Shown one piece after another: positions 26,951 to 35,109 of a DNA stretch of 64,000 nucleotides; position 1 is the stretch's first letter; every line of letters begins with the position of its first letter. The notes beneath the pieces are model-generated. The model saw only the letters and a list, made by a program, of their open reading frames with translations, did not search any database and had not been told where the DNA came from. The stretch is from Sporosarcina luteola (lineage in GTDB: Bacteria > Bacillota > Bacilli > Bacillales_A > Planococcaceae), in assembly GCF_023715585.1 (NCBI RefSeq), contig NZ_JAMBOK010000002.1:186001-250000 (forward strand), in the 5' to 3' direction. The translations under genes and the position numbers were made by a program.

Positions 26951-27856
26951 TTAATCGCCAAAATATTCATTCGTCAAATCACCATTCACCCCGATAGCAG
27001 CCGCACTCCCGGTTCCCGCAGCAATGACAAGCTGAGCAGGGACAATATGGGCGACGTCCCCAGCGGCATAGACATTCCACACATTCGTCCTGCCGTATCC
27101 ATCGGTTTGGATGCCGCCGTATTTATTCAACTCACAGCCGAGCTCTTCGGCGAACGGATTGCAATGGCTCCAAAGGGGCGTGACAAACCCGCCGGCGCGT
27201 TCAATGAGCGTCCCGTCCTCCAGGCAGATCCCTTTCAGCTGGCCATTTTCACCCTCCAATGACGCAATTGCATCTTCATAAACTTGGATGCCTTTCGCGA
27301 GCAGCTTCTCACATTCATCCGACTCGAGCCGTCCTTCGCCATTCGTGAACACTGCCAAATCTTTGCTCCAAACAAAAACTTCCTTTGCCAGCTTATACAC
27401 ATTTTTATCTGCAATGACGGCAAGCGGTTTGTCACGAAGCTCCCATCCGTCGCAGTACGGACAGCTGAACATGCTCGTCCCATAGAACTTTTCGATGTTC
27501 GGGATGTTCGGCTGCTCGTCCTTCAAGCCTGTCGCCAAGATGATTTTAATCGTTTGAAAGCTGTTGCCTTCTGCAGTTTCCAGTTCAAAATGGTTGTTTT
27601 CCAGCTTTTTAATAGCAGCAACCTTTTCACTTTTAATCTCCACGGACGGATAGTTGCCGATATCCCGATGAGCAAGCCGTCTGAACTCGTCAGGAAGGAT
27701 GCCGTCGCGTGTAATGAATCCATGGGCTTCGCGCGTCACCCGGTTCCGGGCTTGATTATTATCAAAAAGCAGCACATTTCTTCTCGCTCGTCCAAGCACG
27801 AGGGCGGCGTTCAAGCCAGCCGGTCCGCCGCCGACAATGACACAGTCATACATCAT
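26951..27856 (-). CDS. Thioredoxin-reductase-like FAD/NAD(P) oxidoreductase
   Basis: 301 residues. N-terminal FAD-binding CVIVGGGPAGLNAALVLGRA, redox CPYC in FSCPYCDGWE (about 135-138) and the C-terminal FAD motif VYAAGDVAH. The second dinucleotide fold (PLAVIADKNVYKLAKE) lacks the usual GxGxxA, so the NAD(P)H partner and real substrate are uncertain; it may be a disulfide reductase of the TrxB family with a divergent cofactor site. Start ATG 27856 is preferred over 27868, where AAGG abuts the codon. Monocistronic. Confidence 0.85.
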   Translation of the reverse strand: MMYDCVIVGGGPAGLNAALVLGRARRNVLLFDNNQARNRVTREAHGFITRDGILPDEFRRLAHRDIGNYPSVEIKSEKVAAIKKLENNHFELETAEGNSFQTIKIILATGLKDEQPNIPNIEKFYGTSMFSCPYCDGWELRDKPLAVIADKNVYKLAKEVFVWSKDLAVFTNGEGRLESDECEKLLAKGIQVYEDAIASLEGENGQLKGICLEDGTLIERAGGFVTPLWSHCNPFAEELGCELNKYGGIQTDGYGRTNVWNVYAAGDVAHIVPAQLVIAAGTGSAAAIGVNGDLTNEYFGD

Positions 27857-27975
27857 GAAACCATTCATCCTTTTTAGTAGAAGTTTACCCTTGCAGAATA
27901 AAAATAAGCGTCACACCCAGTTAACTTTCATGAAAGGAGGCGGCCGTACTTATATTGGATTAAGGGAGGGATGAG

Positions 27976-28125
27976 TTGGAGAAAAAGATGTTGGAGCGCG
28001 GCATCGGTCTCGGCACTTGTCTGGCGGTCGTCATTTCTTGGAGTGTCCATAAATCAATCCTATGGGCAATCTTCCATGGAGTCCTTAGTTGGCTGTACGT
28101 TCTTTATTATGCGTTGATGAGATGA
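27976..28125 (+). CDS. Small membrane protein (49 aa)
   Basis: TTG start at 27976 after GGGAGGG; sequence MEKKMLERGIGLGTCLAVVI then helix WAIFHGVLSWLYVLYYALMR. Two hydrophobic stretches. Not recognised. The next small gene lies 65 bases downstream on the same strand. Confidence 0.55.
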   Translation: MEKKMLERGIGLGTCLAVVISWSVHKSILWAIFHGVLSWLYVLYYALMR

Positions 28126-28190
28126 ACTAAAGGTTTTGGATGGGCTCCTAGTTGGGAATACTATCTGTATCAACATAAGGAGTGATCATC

Positions 28191-28349
28191 ATGACGAAAA
28201 GCTATGCAGGCGACAAAGAAGATAAACAGAACGGGCAACCGAAAGACTCCGCTGCACTGGCAAATGATGCCGCGAAAAAGGCGGAGATGAAAGTAGATGC
28301 GATTAAAGAGGAAGCACAGAATGAAGTAAAACGACAACAGAAGAAATAA
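28191..28349 (+). CDS. Small hydrophilic Lys/Glu-rich protein (52 aa)
   Basis: ATG 28191 with AAGGAG 8 bases before it. The peptide is charged (KEDKQNGQPKDSAAL ... KVDAIKEEAQNEVKRQQKK), low in aromatics and terminated by a strong hairpin. It resembles small spore or stress proteins in composition only; no family assigned. Confidence 0.6.
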   Translation: MTKSYAGDKEDKQNGQPKDSAALANDAAKKAEMKVDAIKEEAQNEVKRQQKK

Positions 28350-28357
28350 ATTCTTAT

Positions 28358-28392
28358 CAAGGATGCCTTCCGGCTGCGGGGGCATCCTTTTC
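28358..28392 (+). terminator. Terminator of the 52-aa gene
   Basis: AAGGATGCC and GGGCATCCTT arms followed by TTTT. Confidence 0.85.
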
Positions 28393-28396
28393 ATTT

Positions 28397-28490
28397 GTTG
28401 AGTAACAGCAGGTTTTGCTCGAGTTTGAGGTAGTTTTACTCGAGTCTAGTCAGGTTTTGCCCGAGTTTGCCACAGTTATGCTCGTTTCGT
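28397..28490. repeat. Phased 21-bp array, core CTCGAG(TTT)
   Basis: CTCGAG-like cores start at 28418, 28439, 28460 and 28481, exactly 21 bp apart, with a degenerate GTTGAGT at 28397. Each is preceded by TTTTGC, TTTTAC or GTTATG. It begins 5 bases after a terminator. Confidence 0.85.
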
Positions 28491-28599
28491 GACTTACTAG
28501 ATGGCCCTCGCTCTGCCATCAATTTGGAAAATAAAGCATGACTTTACCCCATACCTATATTATGATGTTGCTAATCACATATAATAGGGGGTTTTGTCA

Positions 28600-29496
28600 A
28601 TGAAACTTCGTGTTTCCGCTGTGCAATATCATCTGCATACCATTAGCTCCTTTGACGAGTTTGCGGCGCAATGTGAGCACTATATCCGAAATGCGCAGGA
28701 ATATGGCGCAGAGTTTGTTTTATTCCCGGAATTCTTCACCACACAGCTGCTTTCCATTGGTGATGACAACGGAAAAGCGCTGTCGATCGAGGCGTTGCCT
28801 GGCTTTACGGATCAATACATCAAATTGTTCACGGCACTCGCAAAAGAGACGAACATGCATATTATCGGCGGCACTCACGTCATCCAGCGTGAGGGGCGCC
28901 TTTATAACGTCGCTCATCTTTTCTTCCCGGACGGCACAGTGGAGGAGCAGGCGAAGTTGCACATCACCCCATTCGAAATTGAAGGCTGGAATATGGCAGC
29001 GGGCGAGGAGTTGAAAGTGTTCGACACCGAAAAGGGCAGAATCGCCATTTTGACGTGCTATGATATCGAATTCCCTGAAATCGTCCGGATGGTGAAAGCG
29101 GCGGGGGCGGACGTCATCTTTTGCCCTTCCTGCACCGACGATCGTCATGGGTTTCATCGCGTCAGATACACGAGCCACGCGCGGGCGATTGAAAACCAAG
29201 TCTACGTTGTATTGACAGGGACTGTCGGGTCCTTGCCAACTGTTGATTTCATGCGCGCGAACTTTGGGCAAGCCGCAATCATCACACCGAATGACATACC
29301 GTTCCCGCCGAAAGGGTTGGCTTCGGAAGGCGAACTGAATCACGACATGCTCGTTACGGCTGATTTGGATTTGAACCTGCTGTACGAAGTCCGTGAGAAA
29401 GGTTCGGTCACAACCTGGCGCGATCGCAGAACGGATTTGTATACGGATTGGGGAGCAAAACCAATCGGAAGTGAGAGCAATGGCGTATCACAGTGA
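28600..29496 (+). CDS. Carbon-nitrogen hydrolase (nitrilase family)
   Basis: 298 residues with the catalytic triad Glu in LFPEFFT, Lys in AKLHITPFE and Cys in LTCYDIEFPE. Nitrilase-superfamily enzymes hydrolyse amides or nitriles in the cytosol. ATG 28600 has AGGGGG 7 bases upstream. It overlaps the following acetyltransferase gene by 17 bases. In B. subtilis YhcX, as I recall, a nitrilase domain and a GNAT domain are fused in one protein; here the two are separate and in the opposite order, supporting a joint role. Confidence 0.93.
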   Translation: MKLRVSAVQYHLHTISSFDEFAAQCEHYIRNAQEYGAEFVLFPEFFTTQLLSIGDDNGKALSIEALPGFTDQYIKLFTALAKETNMHIIGGTHVIQREGRLYNVAHLFFPDGTVEEQAKLHITPFEIEGWNMAAGEELKVFDTEKGRIAILTCYDIEFPEIVRMVKAAGADVIFCPSCTDDRHGFHRVRYTSHARAIENQVYVVLTGTVGSLPTVDFMRANFGQAAIITPNDIPFPPKGLASEGELNHDMLVTADLDLNLLYEVREKGSVTTWRDRRTDLYTDWGAKPIGSESNGVSQ

Positions 29497-30154
29497 AGTG
29501 ATGGTCCCCCATAACGGGACTTTCATTCCTGTTGCCGTCCGCAATTATACGAGGGCGGATTTCGATTCCATGATTGCTTTGCAGGCCGATTGCTTTCCGC
29601 CTCCATTCCCGGAGGAACTTTGGTGGAATGAAGAGCAGCTCGGGAATCACGTAAGCTTGTTTCCGGAAGGGGCCATTTGTGTTGAATACAACGGTCGGAT
29701 CATCGGTTCCCTCACGACACTACTCGTGTATTTTAATCCAGATGAGCCAATGCATACGTGGGAAGAGGCGACGGATTGCGGATTTATTCGGAACCATAAT
29801 CCCGATGGCAATACGCTCTATATTGTCGATATTTGCATCAGCCCAGAGTTCCGAAAGGCCGGGCTGGGCAAGTGGATGATGCAGGCGGTCTACCAGCTGG
29901 CCGTCAAGCTGGATGTTGGGCGGGTCCTTGGCGGAGGGCGGATGCCAGGGTACGGGAAGGTCGCCGGTGAGTTGACTGCTGGTCAATACGTCGAGAAGAT
30001 CGTTCAAGGCACACTGGTGGATCCGGTCATTACATTTCTACTGCGTTGCGGACGCATGCCGGTTAAATTAATTGAAAACTATTTAGATGATGAAGACTCG
30101 TATAACTATGCGTTGTTGATGGAATGGAAGAATCCGTTCAAGAGGGGGAAATAG
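29480..30154 (+). CDS. GNAT acetyltransferase (YhcX N-domain-like)
   Basis: 224 residues; acetyl-CoA motif in SPEFRKAGLGKWMMQAV (R-x-x-G-x-G/A variant), with ICVEYNGRIIGSL strand before it and a long C-terminal region (EKIVQGTLVDPVITFLLRCG). ATG 29480 lies inside the nitrilase gene end. Size and sequence layout match the acetyltransferase half of YhcX-like fusions. The substrate is unknown; coupling to the nitrilase suggests an amidated or acetylated small molecule. Confidence 0.85.
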   Translation: MAYHSEVMVPHNGTFIPVAVRNYTRADFDSMIALQADCFPPPFPEELWWNEEQLGNHVSLFPEGAICVEYNGRIIGSLTTLLVYFNPDEPMHTWEEATDCGFIRNHNPDGNTLYIVDICISPEFRKAGLGKWMMQAVYQLAVKLDVGRVLGGGRMPGYGKVAGELTAGQYVEKIVQGTLVDPVITFLLRCGRMPVKLIENYLDDEDSYNYALLMEWKNPFKRGK

Positions 30155-30157
30155 GGA

Positions 30158-30829
30158 ATGGAATTTATTCGAGTAAATAATATTGAAGATCCGCTGTTTG
30201 CGAAAATGCACACAGTGCTAGGGGAGATCTTTCCGCCGGAAGAGGTTTTGGAGTTCGATTTGTGGAAAGAACCGCTTGAAGACCCGAGCATCCGCGTTTT
30301 CGTAGCGGTGCATGAAGGGGAAGTCGTCGGTGCAACGGAGTACCGCTATTATCCGGACTGGAATATCGCAATGACGGATTTTACGATCATCGGGCAGTCT
30401 GGCCTCGGCATCGGTCGTTTCTTGGCAAAGAAGCGCGAAGAGGATTTACAGCGGCTGGCGCAGGAAAATGGCAAGACATTATTCGGTATGTTCGCTGAAA
30501 TCTACAATCCGTATGAACGCGAAGATTTCGCTTTCGGCGGTGTCATGGCCATGAATCCGTACGTCCGGAGGGAAGTGCTGTCCCATCTCGGCTACAAGCG
30601 CCTCGATTTCACTTACGTCCACCCATCATGGAAAAATGACGGCGTGGCGGTGGAAGGTTTGGATTTCTGCTTCATGCCGACAGATGAGCAAGTGACAGAG
30701 ATTGCTTCCAGTCTTGTCGTCGATTTTTTGACGGACTATTATTCCGTGTTGTCAAATAAACCACAACGTTGGCTGGATATGATCGAAGAGCTGAAGCAAA
30801 TAGAATATGTGGATCTTCGTCCACTATAA
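30158..30829 (+). CDS. GNAT-like acetyltransferase
   Basis: 223 residues. Central RVFVAVHEGEVVGATEYRYY and a GQSGLGIGRFLAKKR acetyl-CoA loop (G-x-G-x-G-R) support GNAT; the C-terminal third (WLDMIEELKQIEYVDL) is specific to this subgroup. It starts 4 bases after the previous stop, so it is the third gene of the operon, which ends at a strong terminator. Confidence 0.8.
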   Translation: MEFIRVNNIEDPLFAKMHTVLGEIFPPEEVLEFDLWKEPLEDPSIRVFVAVHEGEVVGATEYRYYPDWNIAMTDFTIIGQSGLGIGRFLAKKREEDLQRLAQENGKTLFGMFAEIYNPYEREDFAFGGVMAMNPYVRREVLSHLGYKRLDFTYVHPSWKNDGVAVEGLDFCFMPTDEQVTEIASSLVVDFLTDYYSVLSNKPQRWLDMIEELKQIEYVDLRPL

Positions 30830-30835
30830 GAATGA

Positions 30836-30876
30836 AATCCACGCAACTTCAAAAAGAGCTGCGTGGATTTTTTATT
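30836..30876 (+). terminator. Terminator of the nitrilase-GNAT operon
   Basis: AAATCCACGCA and TGCGTGGATTT arms and a following T run; also positioned to serve cotH on the other strand. Confidence 0.85.
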
Positions 30877-30881
30877 TTGAA

Positions 30882-31973
30882 TTAATCAAGCAGCACTATT
30901 TCTCTTTTAATAAATGCAGATCGTTCTTCGATAAAATTAAAGATGTAGTCGGGTTCTCTGTCAAAGTGATCGATACTGTCCTTTTTATACGGATCCAATA
31001 ATAAATAAGGGCGAAGCAATGCATGCATCCTTTGTATTTTGGGTTTCAAATAGTCCACGGTGAATTGATTCCTTAAAATATCTTGCACTAAACTTTTGTA
31101 TTGGTTCCGAAACTTTTTCACATCAAGAATCCTTGCTGTTAGTGTATTGAATCCTGTAATTCGTAAATAATCACTGTCCATTTCCTCGCCATTCACGTCC
31201 CGTCCCCATGTCGCATCGTAATCCCAAGGGATGATTTCATACAATCCGCTCTCCTTGTTTCGGTAAAGTGCATAATTATGGACGAATCCATCGAAATTCT
31301 GAGTGAAAACGACACCGGCGAGCCAACGCAAATACTTATCCACATTTATATAGTCTACAATTTCTTTTTCAAATTCTTCCCTTGGAATCGTATTAATGTC
31401 GATAATCATTTTTTGTAAATGGTTTGCATCTTCCTCTGCCCCGCATTGTTGTTCATACCCGAACGTAAGTGATTTCTTCACTTCTTTGTCCAAATCGCTC
31501 ATTAAAGAAAAATTAGCATCCCCGTCGACTCCATAAAAAATAGAACCATCCGGCAATTTTCGGTTTGCAAGGAATCGATCGTCCACTGATTCCAACTCCA
31601 AGTACACTCCTTCATTTCTTCCATTCACTTTCAAAAAAACAAACCGTGCTTGCGGCGCTAGGCAACCAATTTCATTGAAAAAATCAAAGGAAAGTTTATT
31701 TCTAATCATTGATGGATCCTTAAATTCTGCATTTAAATGTAATGCTTTAGCATTTCGATAAGTTGAAGGTTTATAGAAAGAGACATGATAGGACTTTTTA
31801 GGAAAGTCACGGATATGGGATCCACGATAAGCGATATCAACTTCGTATTTTTTTCCGTGAATCGTGAGTTTTGCAGAAACAGGATCATCAATCCAAATAT
31901 CTTTTCTGAGTTCGTTCAGATCCAAAGGGTGAATAAAAAGTCGATATTCAGGTAATTTCTCGATAGTTTCCAT
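30882..31973 (-). CDS. cotH: CotH-family spore coat protein kinase
   Basis: 363 residues of the CotH kinase family: AYRGSHIRDFPKKSYHVSFY with the ATP-contact Lys pair, MIRNKLSFDFF, the acidic EGVYLELESVD and the metal-binding IPWDYDATWGRD (D-x-D type). B. subtilis CotH is an atypical kinase that phosphorylates the coat proteins CotB and CotG and controls outer coat assembly. AAGGAG precedes ATG 31973. A consensus sigma-K promoter lies 30 bases upstream. The divergent neighbour is a CotG-like repeat protein, the same arrangement as in B. subtilis. Confidence 0.93.
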   Translation of the reverse strand: METIEKLPEYRLFIHPLDLNELRKDIWIDDPVSAKLTIHGKKYEVDIAYRGSHIRDFPKKSYHVSFYKPSTYRNAKALHLNAEFKDPSMIRNKLSFDFFNEIGCLAPQARFVFLKVNGRNEGVYLELESVDDRFLANRKLPDGSIFYGVDGDANFSLMSDLDKEVKKSLTFGYEQQCGAEEDANHLQKMIIDINTIPREEFEKEIVDYINVDKYLRWLAGVVFTQNFDGFVHNYALYRNKESGLYEIIPWDYDATWGRDVNGEEMDSDYLRITGFNTLTARILDVKKFRNQYKSLVQDILRNQFTVDYLKPKIQRMHALLRPYLLLDPYKKDSIDHFDREPDYIFNFIEERSAFIKREIVLLD

Positions 31974-32001
31974 GAAAATCCCACTCCTTCATTCATTATT
32001 C

Positions 32002-32029
32002 TATTTCTATGAATAATAATGAAAGATGT
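32002..32029 (-). promoter_or_regulatory. Sigma-K-type promoter of cotH
   Basis: On the minus strand AC, 16 bases, CATAGAAATA: a full match to the sigma-K consensus (AC, 16-17, CATANNNTA). The start of transcription would be about 20 bases before the ATG. Confidence 0.65.
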
Positions 32030-32163
32030 TTCCATGACATTATTTATCCTAAGTTGTGCACTTAACTCAACCCCTGCTAAATATGCAACGTACTTTAAGA
32101 AGAGGAAGGAAAATGTGAAACACACGGATACTTTCTCTACATCATGAGAGGGGAGGTTTGGAC

Positions 32164-33057
32164 ATGTCACTCTTTTTTGAAAACGAAATTCAAAGAGCGA
32201 GAGAGAAGGTCAGTCGTTTGGGGCTTGATGACTTTATGTTTCAAGATCCTCGAAGCAACAAAAGGACATCACGGAAAAAACGTAGAACGAGCAGAGTTCG
32301 GGTAACTTCACGAAAACACCGCCGTACAAGCAGAGTTCGGGTAACTTCACGAAAACACCGCCATACAAGCAGAGTTCGGGTAACTTCACGAAAACGTCGC
32401 TTTACAAGCAGAGTTCGGGTAACTTCACGAAAACGTCGCTTTACAAGCAGAGTTCGGGTAACTTCACGAAAACACCGCCGTACGAGCAGAGTTCGGGTAA
32501 CTTCACGAAAACGCCGCCGTACGAGCAGAGTTCGGGTAACTTCACGAAAACGCCGCCGTACGAGCAGAGTTCGGGTAACTTCCCGCAAGCGCCGTCATAC
32601 GAGCAGAGTTCGGGTAACATCCCGTAAGCGTCGTCGTACAAACGATGTTTGGGGAGCATTCTGGCACCACAAACACAAAAATAGAGTCCGGGTAACTATG
32701 CGGAATCGCAATCGCACAAGTATTGTACGAAACACTTCGGAAAATCGTAAACGCACAAGCAGAGTACGAAACACTTCGGAAAATCGTAAGCGCACAAGCA
32801 GAGTACGAAACACTGCGGAGAATCGTAAACACACAAGCCGAGTTCGAAATACTTTCCGAAGCCGCCAAAGCACGAGTCGGGTTATGTCATGTAACAGTTG
32901 TGGCGGAAACAAAATGAAGGTAACATCCCGTAATCGCCGTTGCACAAGCAGGAATCGCGTCACTTCGCGTAACCGAAGAAACAACGTATTCGATACGCAA
33001 CATCATTTCCGACCGAATTGTAGAAACCGGGCTACGTGCCGAACTCGATTTTTCTAG
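32164..33057 (+). CDS. CotG-like spore coat protein with 13-residue repeats
   Basis: 297 residues. Residues 1-30 form a module shared with the 63-residue protein at 22742 (MSLFFENEI ... FQDPRSN). Then come nine tandem copies of the 13-mer TSRVRVTSRK-HR/RR-X, an interruption with TNDVWGAFWHHKHKN, four copies of a variant TSRVRNTSENRKR, and a Cys-containing tail (NSCGGNK, CRNRATCRTRFF). B. subtilis CotG also has 13-residue Ser/Lys/Arg repeats and lies divergent from cotH, whose product phosphorylates it; CotG-like modular proteins are described in other bacilli. The repeat serines here are likely CotH targets (inference). ATG 32164 follows GAGGGGAGG. The DNA repeat unit is 39 bp and nearly identical between copies. 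Confidence 0.85.
   Translation: MSLFFENEIQRAREKVSRLGLDDFMFQDPRSNKRTSRKKRRTSRVRVTSRKHRRTSRVRVTSRKHRHTSRVRVTSRKRRFTSRVRVTSRKRRFTSRVRVTSRKHRRTSRVRVTSRKRRRTSRVRVTSRKRRRTSRVRVTSRKRRHTSRVRVTSRKRRRTNDVWGAFWHHKHKNRVRVTMRNRNRTSIVRNTSENRKRTSRVRNTSENRKRTSRVRNTAENRKHTSRVRNTFRSRQSTSRVMSCNSCGGNKMKVTSRNRRCTSRNRVTSRNRRNNVFDTQHHFRPNCRNRATCRTRFF
32287..32637. repeat. 39-bp coding tandem repeat
   Basis: Nine near-identical 39-bp units (AGCAGAGTTCGGGTAACTTC plus AAACGCCG variants) encode the 13-residue coat repeats; copy number may vary between strains. Confidence 0.9.
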
Positions 33058-33117
33058 ATAGCGAAAACAAGCAATCTGAGCAATTAAAAGTTCAGTGAGT
33101 CATAATAGCAACACAAA

Positions 33118-33153
33118 AAAGTACCCGTCATGCAGGACGGGTACCTCTTTTTA
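33118..33153. terminator. Bidirectional terminator between the CotG-like gene and pgeF
   Basis: GTACCCGTC and GACGGGTAC arms with TTTTT on one side and AAAAAA on the other. Confidence 0.85.
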
Positions 33154-33182
33154 TGCTCGGATCGGCTTACTAAGGTATTGAG

Positions 33183-33947
33183 TCATTTGCCTTTTCTCAT
33201 AATAAAGCTCAAATGTCTTCCCGCTTTCTTGTCTTGGCGATGCGAGAAGCCATCGGCGCTCATGTAGGTGCATGTCCGATCAAGCGAAATCCGTTCGGAT
33301 GGGATGCCCGCTAGCTCGAGTTGCTTCTTCACGGTTTTCTGGTTGTCGATATGGTATTTATTCGTCGCTTCATTGAAGTACATGAAATCATCAGCATAGC
33401 CGAGTGTCTTGAATTTTATATATACATCCTCGTCCACTTCGAATTTCTCCTGACTTATCGCCATTCCGATCTGCACGTGGAAATCTTCCGGCTTGCACCC
33501 TTCAACTTTATTCAGATGGTCAAACAACTTAAATGTGATTTCCTTTATTGTTCCTTGCCAGCCCGAATGGATTACACCGATGAGGCCATTCGCTTCATTC
33601 CAAAAAATGACGGGCACGCAATCTGCGGTGAAACTGCAGAGCAGAATATTTGGTTCAATGGTGTAAAGTGCATCCGTATCCGGAATGGCGGTCGCTCCAA
33701 CCTCAGCGCCACGCCCCTTATCGGCAACCGTCACCTTATGGAAGTTCGCACTATGCGTTTGACTGGCGCTGACAAAATCCGTCAGCTCACATTGTAGGGA
33801 ATCTGCCAATCGCTTCCTGTTTTCGAGGACGGATTCGGGCTTCTCACATGCGTGAAACGCCATATTATTATGCTCAGTTGCAGTGCCGTCCTTCAACGTC
33901 GTTCCTGCAACAAATGTATCATTCTCAATATATATCTTTGTTTTCAT
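33183..33947 (-). CDS. pgeF: Peptidoglycan editing factor PgeF (YlmD/YfiH-type)
   Basis: 254-residue multicopper-polyphenol-oxidase-fold protein. Metal-site residues in SASQTHSANFHKV, FTADCVPV and IHSGWQGT, and the terminal SHRQDKKAGRHLSFI. In E. coli this family removes misincorporated L-Ser from peptidoglycan precursors; oxidase or purine nucleosidase activity has been reported for others. ATG 33947 follows AGGTGATG. It stands alone rather than in the ylm/division cluster, so a second ylmD may exist elsewhere. Confidence 0.9.
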   Translation of the reverse strand: MKTKIYIENDTFVAGTTLKDGTATEHNNMAFHACEKPESVLENRKRLADSLQCELTDFVSASQTHSANFHKVTVADKGRGAEVGATAIPDTDALYTIEPNILLCSFTADCVPVIFWNEANGLIGVIHSGWQGTIKEITFKLFDHLNKVEGCKPEDFHVQIGMAISQEKFEVDEDVYIKFKTLGYADDFMYFNEATNKYHIDNQKTVKKQLELAGIPSERISLDRTCTYMSADGFSHRQDKKAGRHLSFIMRKGK

Positions 33948-34183
33948 ATCATCACCTGTTCTTACTATACTCGATTCTCGCGCGGACAACCAAGACGGTT
34001 GTTCCGTTTTCATACGAAATAAAAAACTTATAACGATACACGTTATTAATTGTTAAGAGAAATGAACTTATTGCTACTACGAAGATTTTATTAGGAAGAG
34101 GGGGTCAATGCGATAAAAACAATCGGTTAAATTTCAGCGGTCCGGGAAAACTGAATATAGCTAGACGGAAAGGAGCGTTCACT

Positions 34184-34333
34184 TTGAATCAGAAAAAAGA
34201 GCCACATGAAAGGTTCACCGAAAAAAACAATGGCTTGAGTTCTACCCAAGAAGTGTTATATGCAAAGGAATTCAAGAGTGCAGACAAAGCTGCTAAAGAA
34301 GATGGGAATAAAAATCGAAAAAAAGGCCAATAA
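34184..34333 (+). CDS. Small protein, YfhE-like
   Basis: 49 residues from TTG 34184 (AAAGGAG 9 bases before). The stretch LSSTQEVLYAKEFKSADKAA resembles my memory of the YfhE family, small Bacillus proteins of unknown function. Highly charged (KNRKKGQ end). Family assignment is tentative. Confidence 0.55.
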   Translation: MNQKKEPHERFTEKNNGLSSTQEVLYAKEFKSADKAAKEDGNKNRKKGQ

Positions 34334-34403
34334 TGAAAATGCCACGATTGATTGCAACCCCCCTGCAATCGGTCGCGGCTTTTTTAATTCGTTTGCAGAT
34401 ACG

Positions 34404-34933
34404 TTATCGTTCCATCTGTATTTCGCCGCGGAGGTGCCTCCATTTGCCGGGCTCATGCTGCTCGATGAGAGTGACGCCTTTTGTTCCATCTAAGATGTGG
34501 CAGACCGTCCATCCATTCAACGCAAGCCAATTGCTGATTACTAACGGTGGCACCGGGCTGGGTGGCGTTCCGAGCAACAAATGGCAACCCTATTTGAGAC
34601 AACTTCCTCTTTCAGTATTTCAATCCTCTTCTGGAATTCAGGCTGCAATGTATAATCCGCGTACTTATGAAAGGATTGATTATTCCACGCGGCATTCACC
34701 TCGTTATCGATCACTTTCGATTTATTCCTGCGTCCGCCCAACGACTACATAGTCTTATAGCCAATGCCGCTTTCCGGCAGCCATTCCTTCATTCGGTCTT
34801 CGTGGAAATGAGGGAATTTTCGACTGCCGGGAAAGGCACGTACATCAATAAGCAGAGTAATTTCTCCGTCATGCAGCAGTTTCAGAAATTGCTCATTTGA
34901 ATGGGATGAATGACCGATTGTAAAAAATTTCAT
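34404..34933 (-). pseudogene. DUF488-family protein, doubly broken
   Basis: Starts MKFFTIGHSSHSNEQFLKLL and continues IDVRAFPGSRKFPHF as in DUF488. An in-frame TAG at 34745-34747 interrupts it before SLGGRRNKSK; the frame continues to RVAICCSERHPARCHR, where a frameshift at about 34537 is needed to read VISNWLALNGWTVCHI and reach the natural end at 34404. Stop plus frameshift make a sequence error unlikely. ATG 34933 has AGGTGA upstream. Confidence 0.85.
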
Positions 34934-35109
34934 GTCAGTCACCTATTTCACATAGACTTCATGTATGCTAATCGTTACCCTGTGCAGATTGAGTTAAACA
35001 ATCATTTCATATTGGTAATTTAAAGAACTATTAAATAGTATATATAAACTTAACTTTTATCCGATATAATAAGAGCAGGCAGTTAACTGCCAAGAGACTA
35101 TAAGAGGGA

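Noticed and set aside
32241-32868. Repeat proteins on the minus strand opposite the CotG-like gene
   Set aside because: Shadows of the 39-bp repeat; the plus frame has the ribosome-binding site, the shared N-terminal module and the cotH context.
34333-34752. 139-residue plus-strand protein
   Set aside because: It is the antisense of the broken DUF488 gene, lacks a ribosome-binding site and shows no family resemblance.
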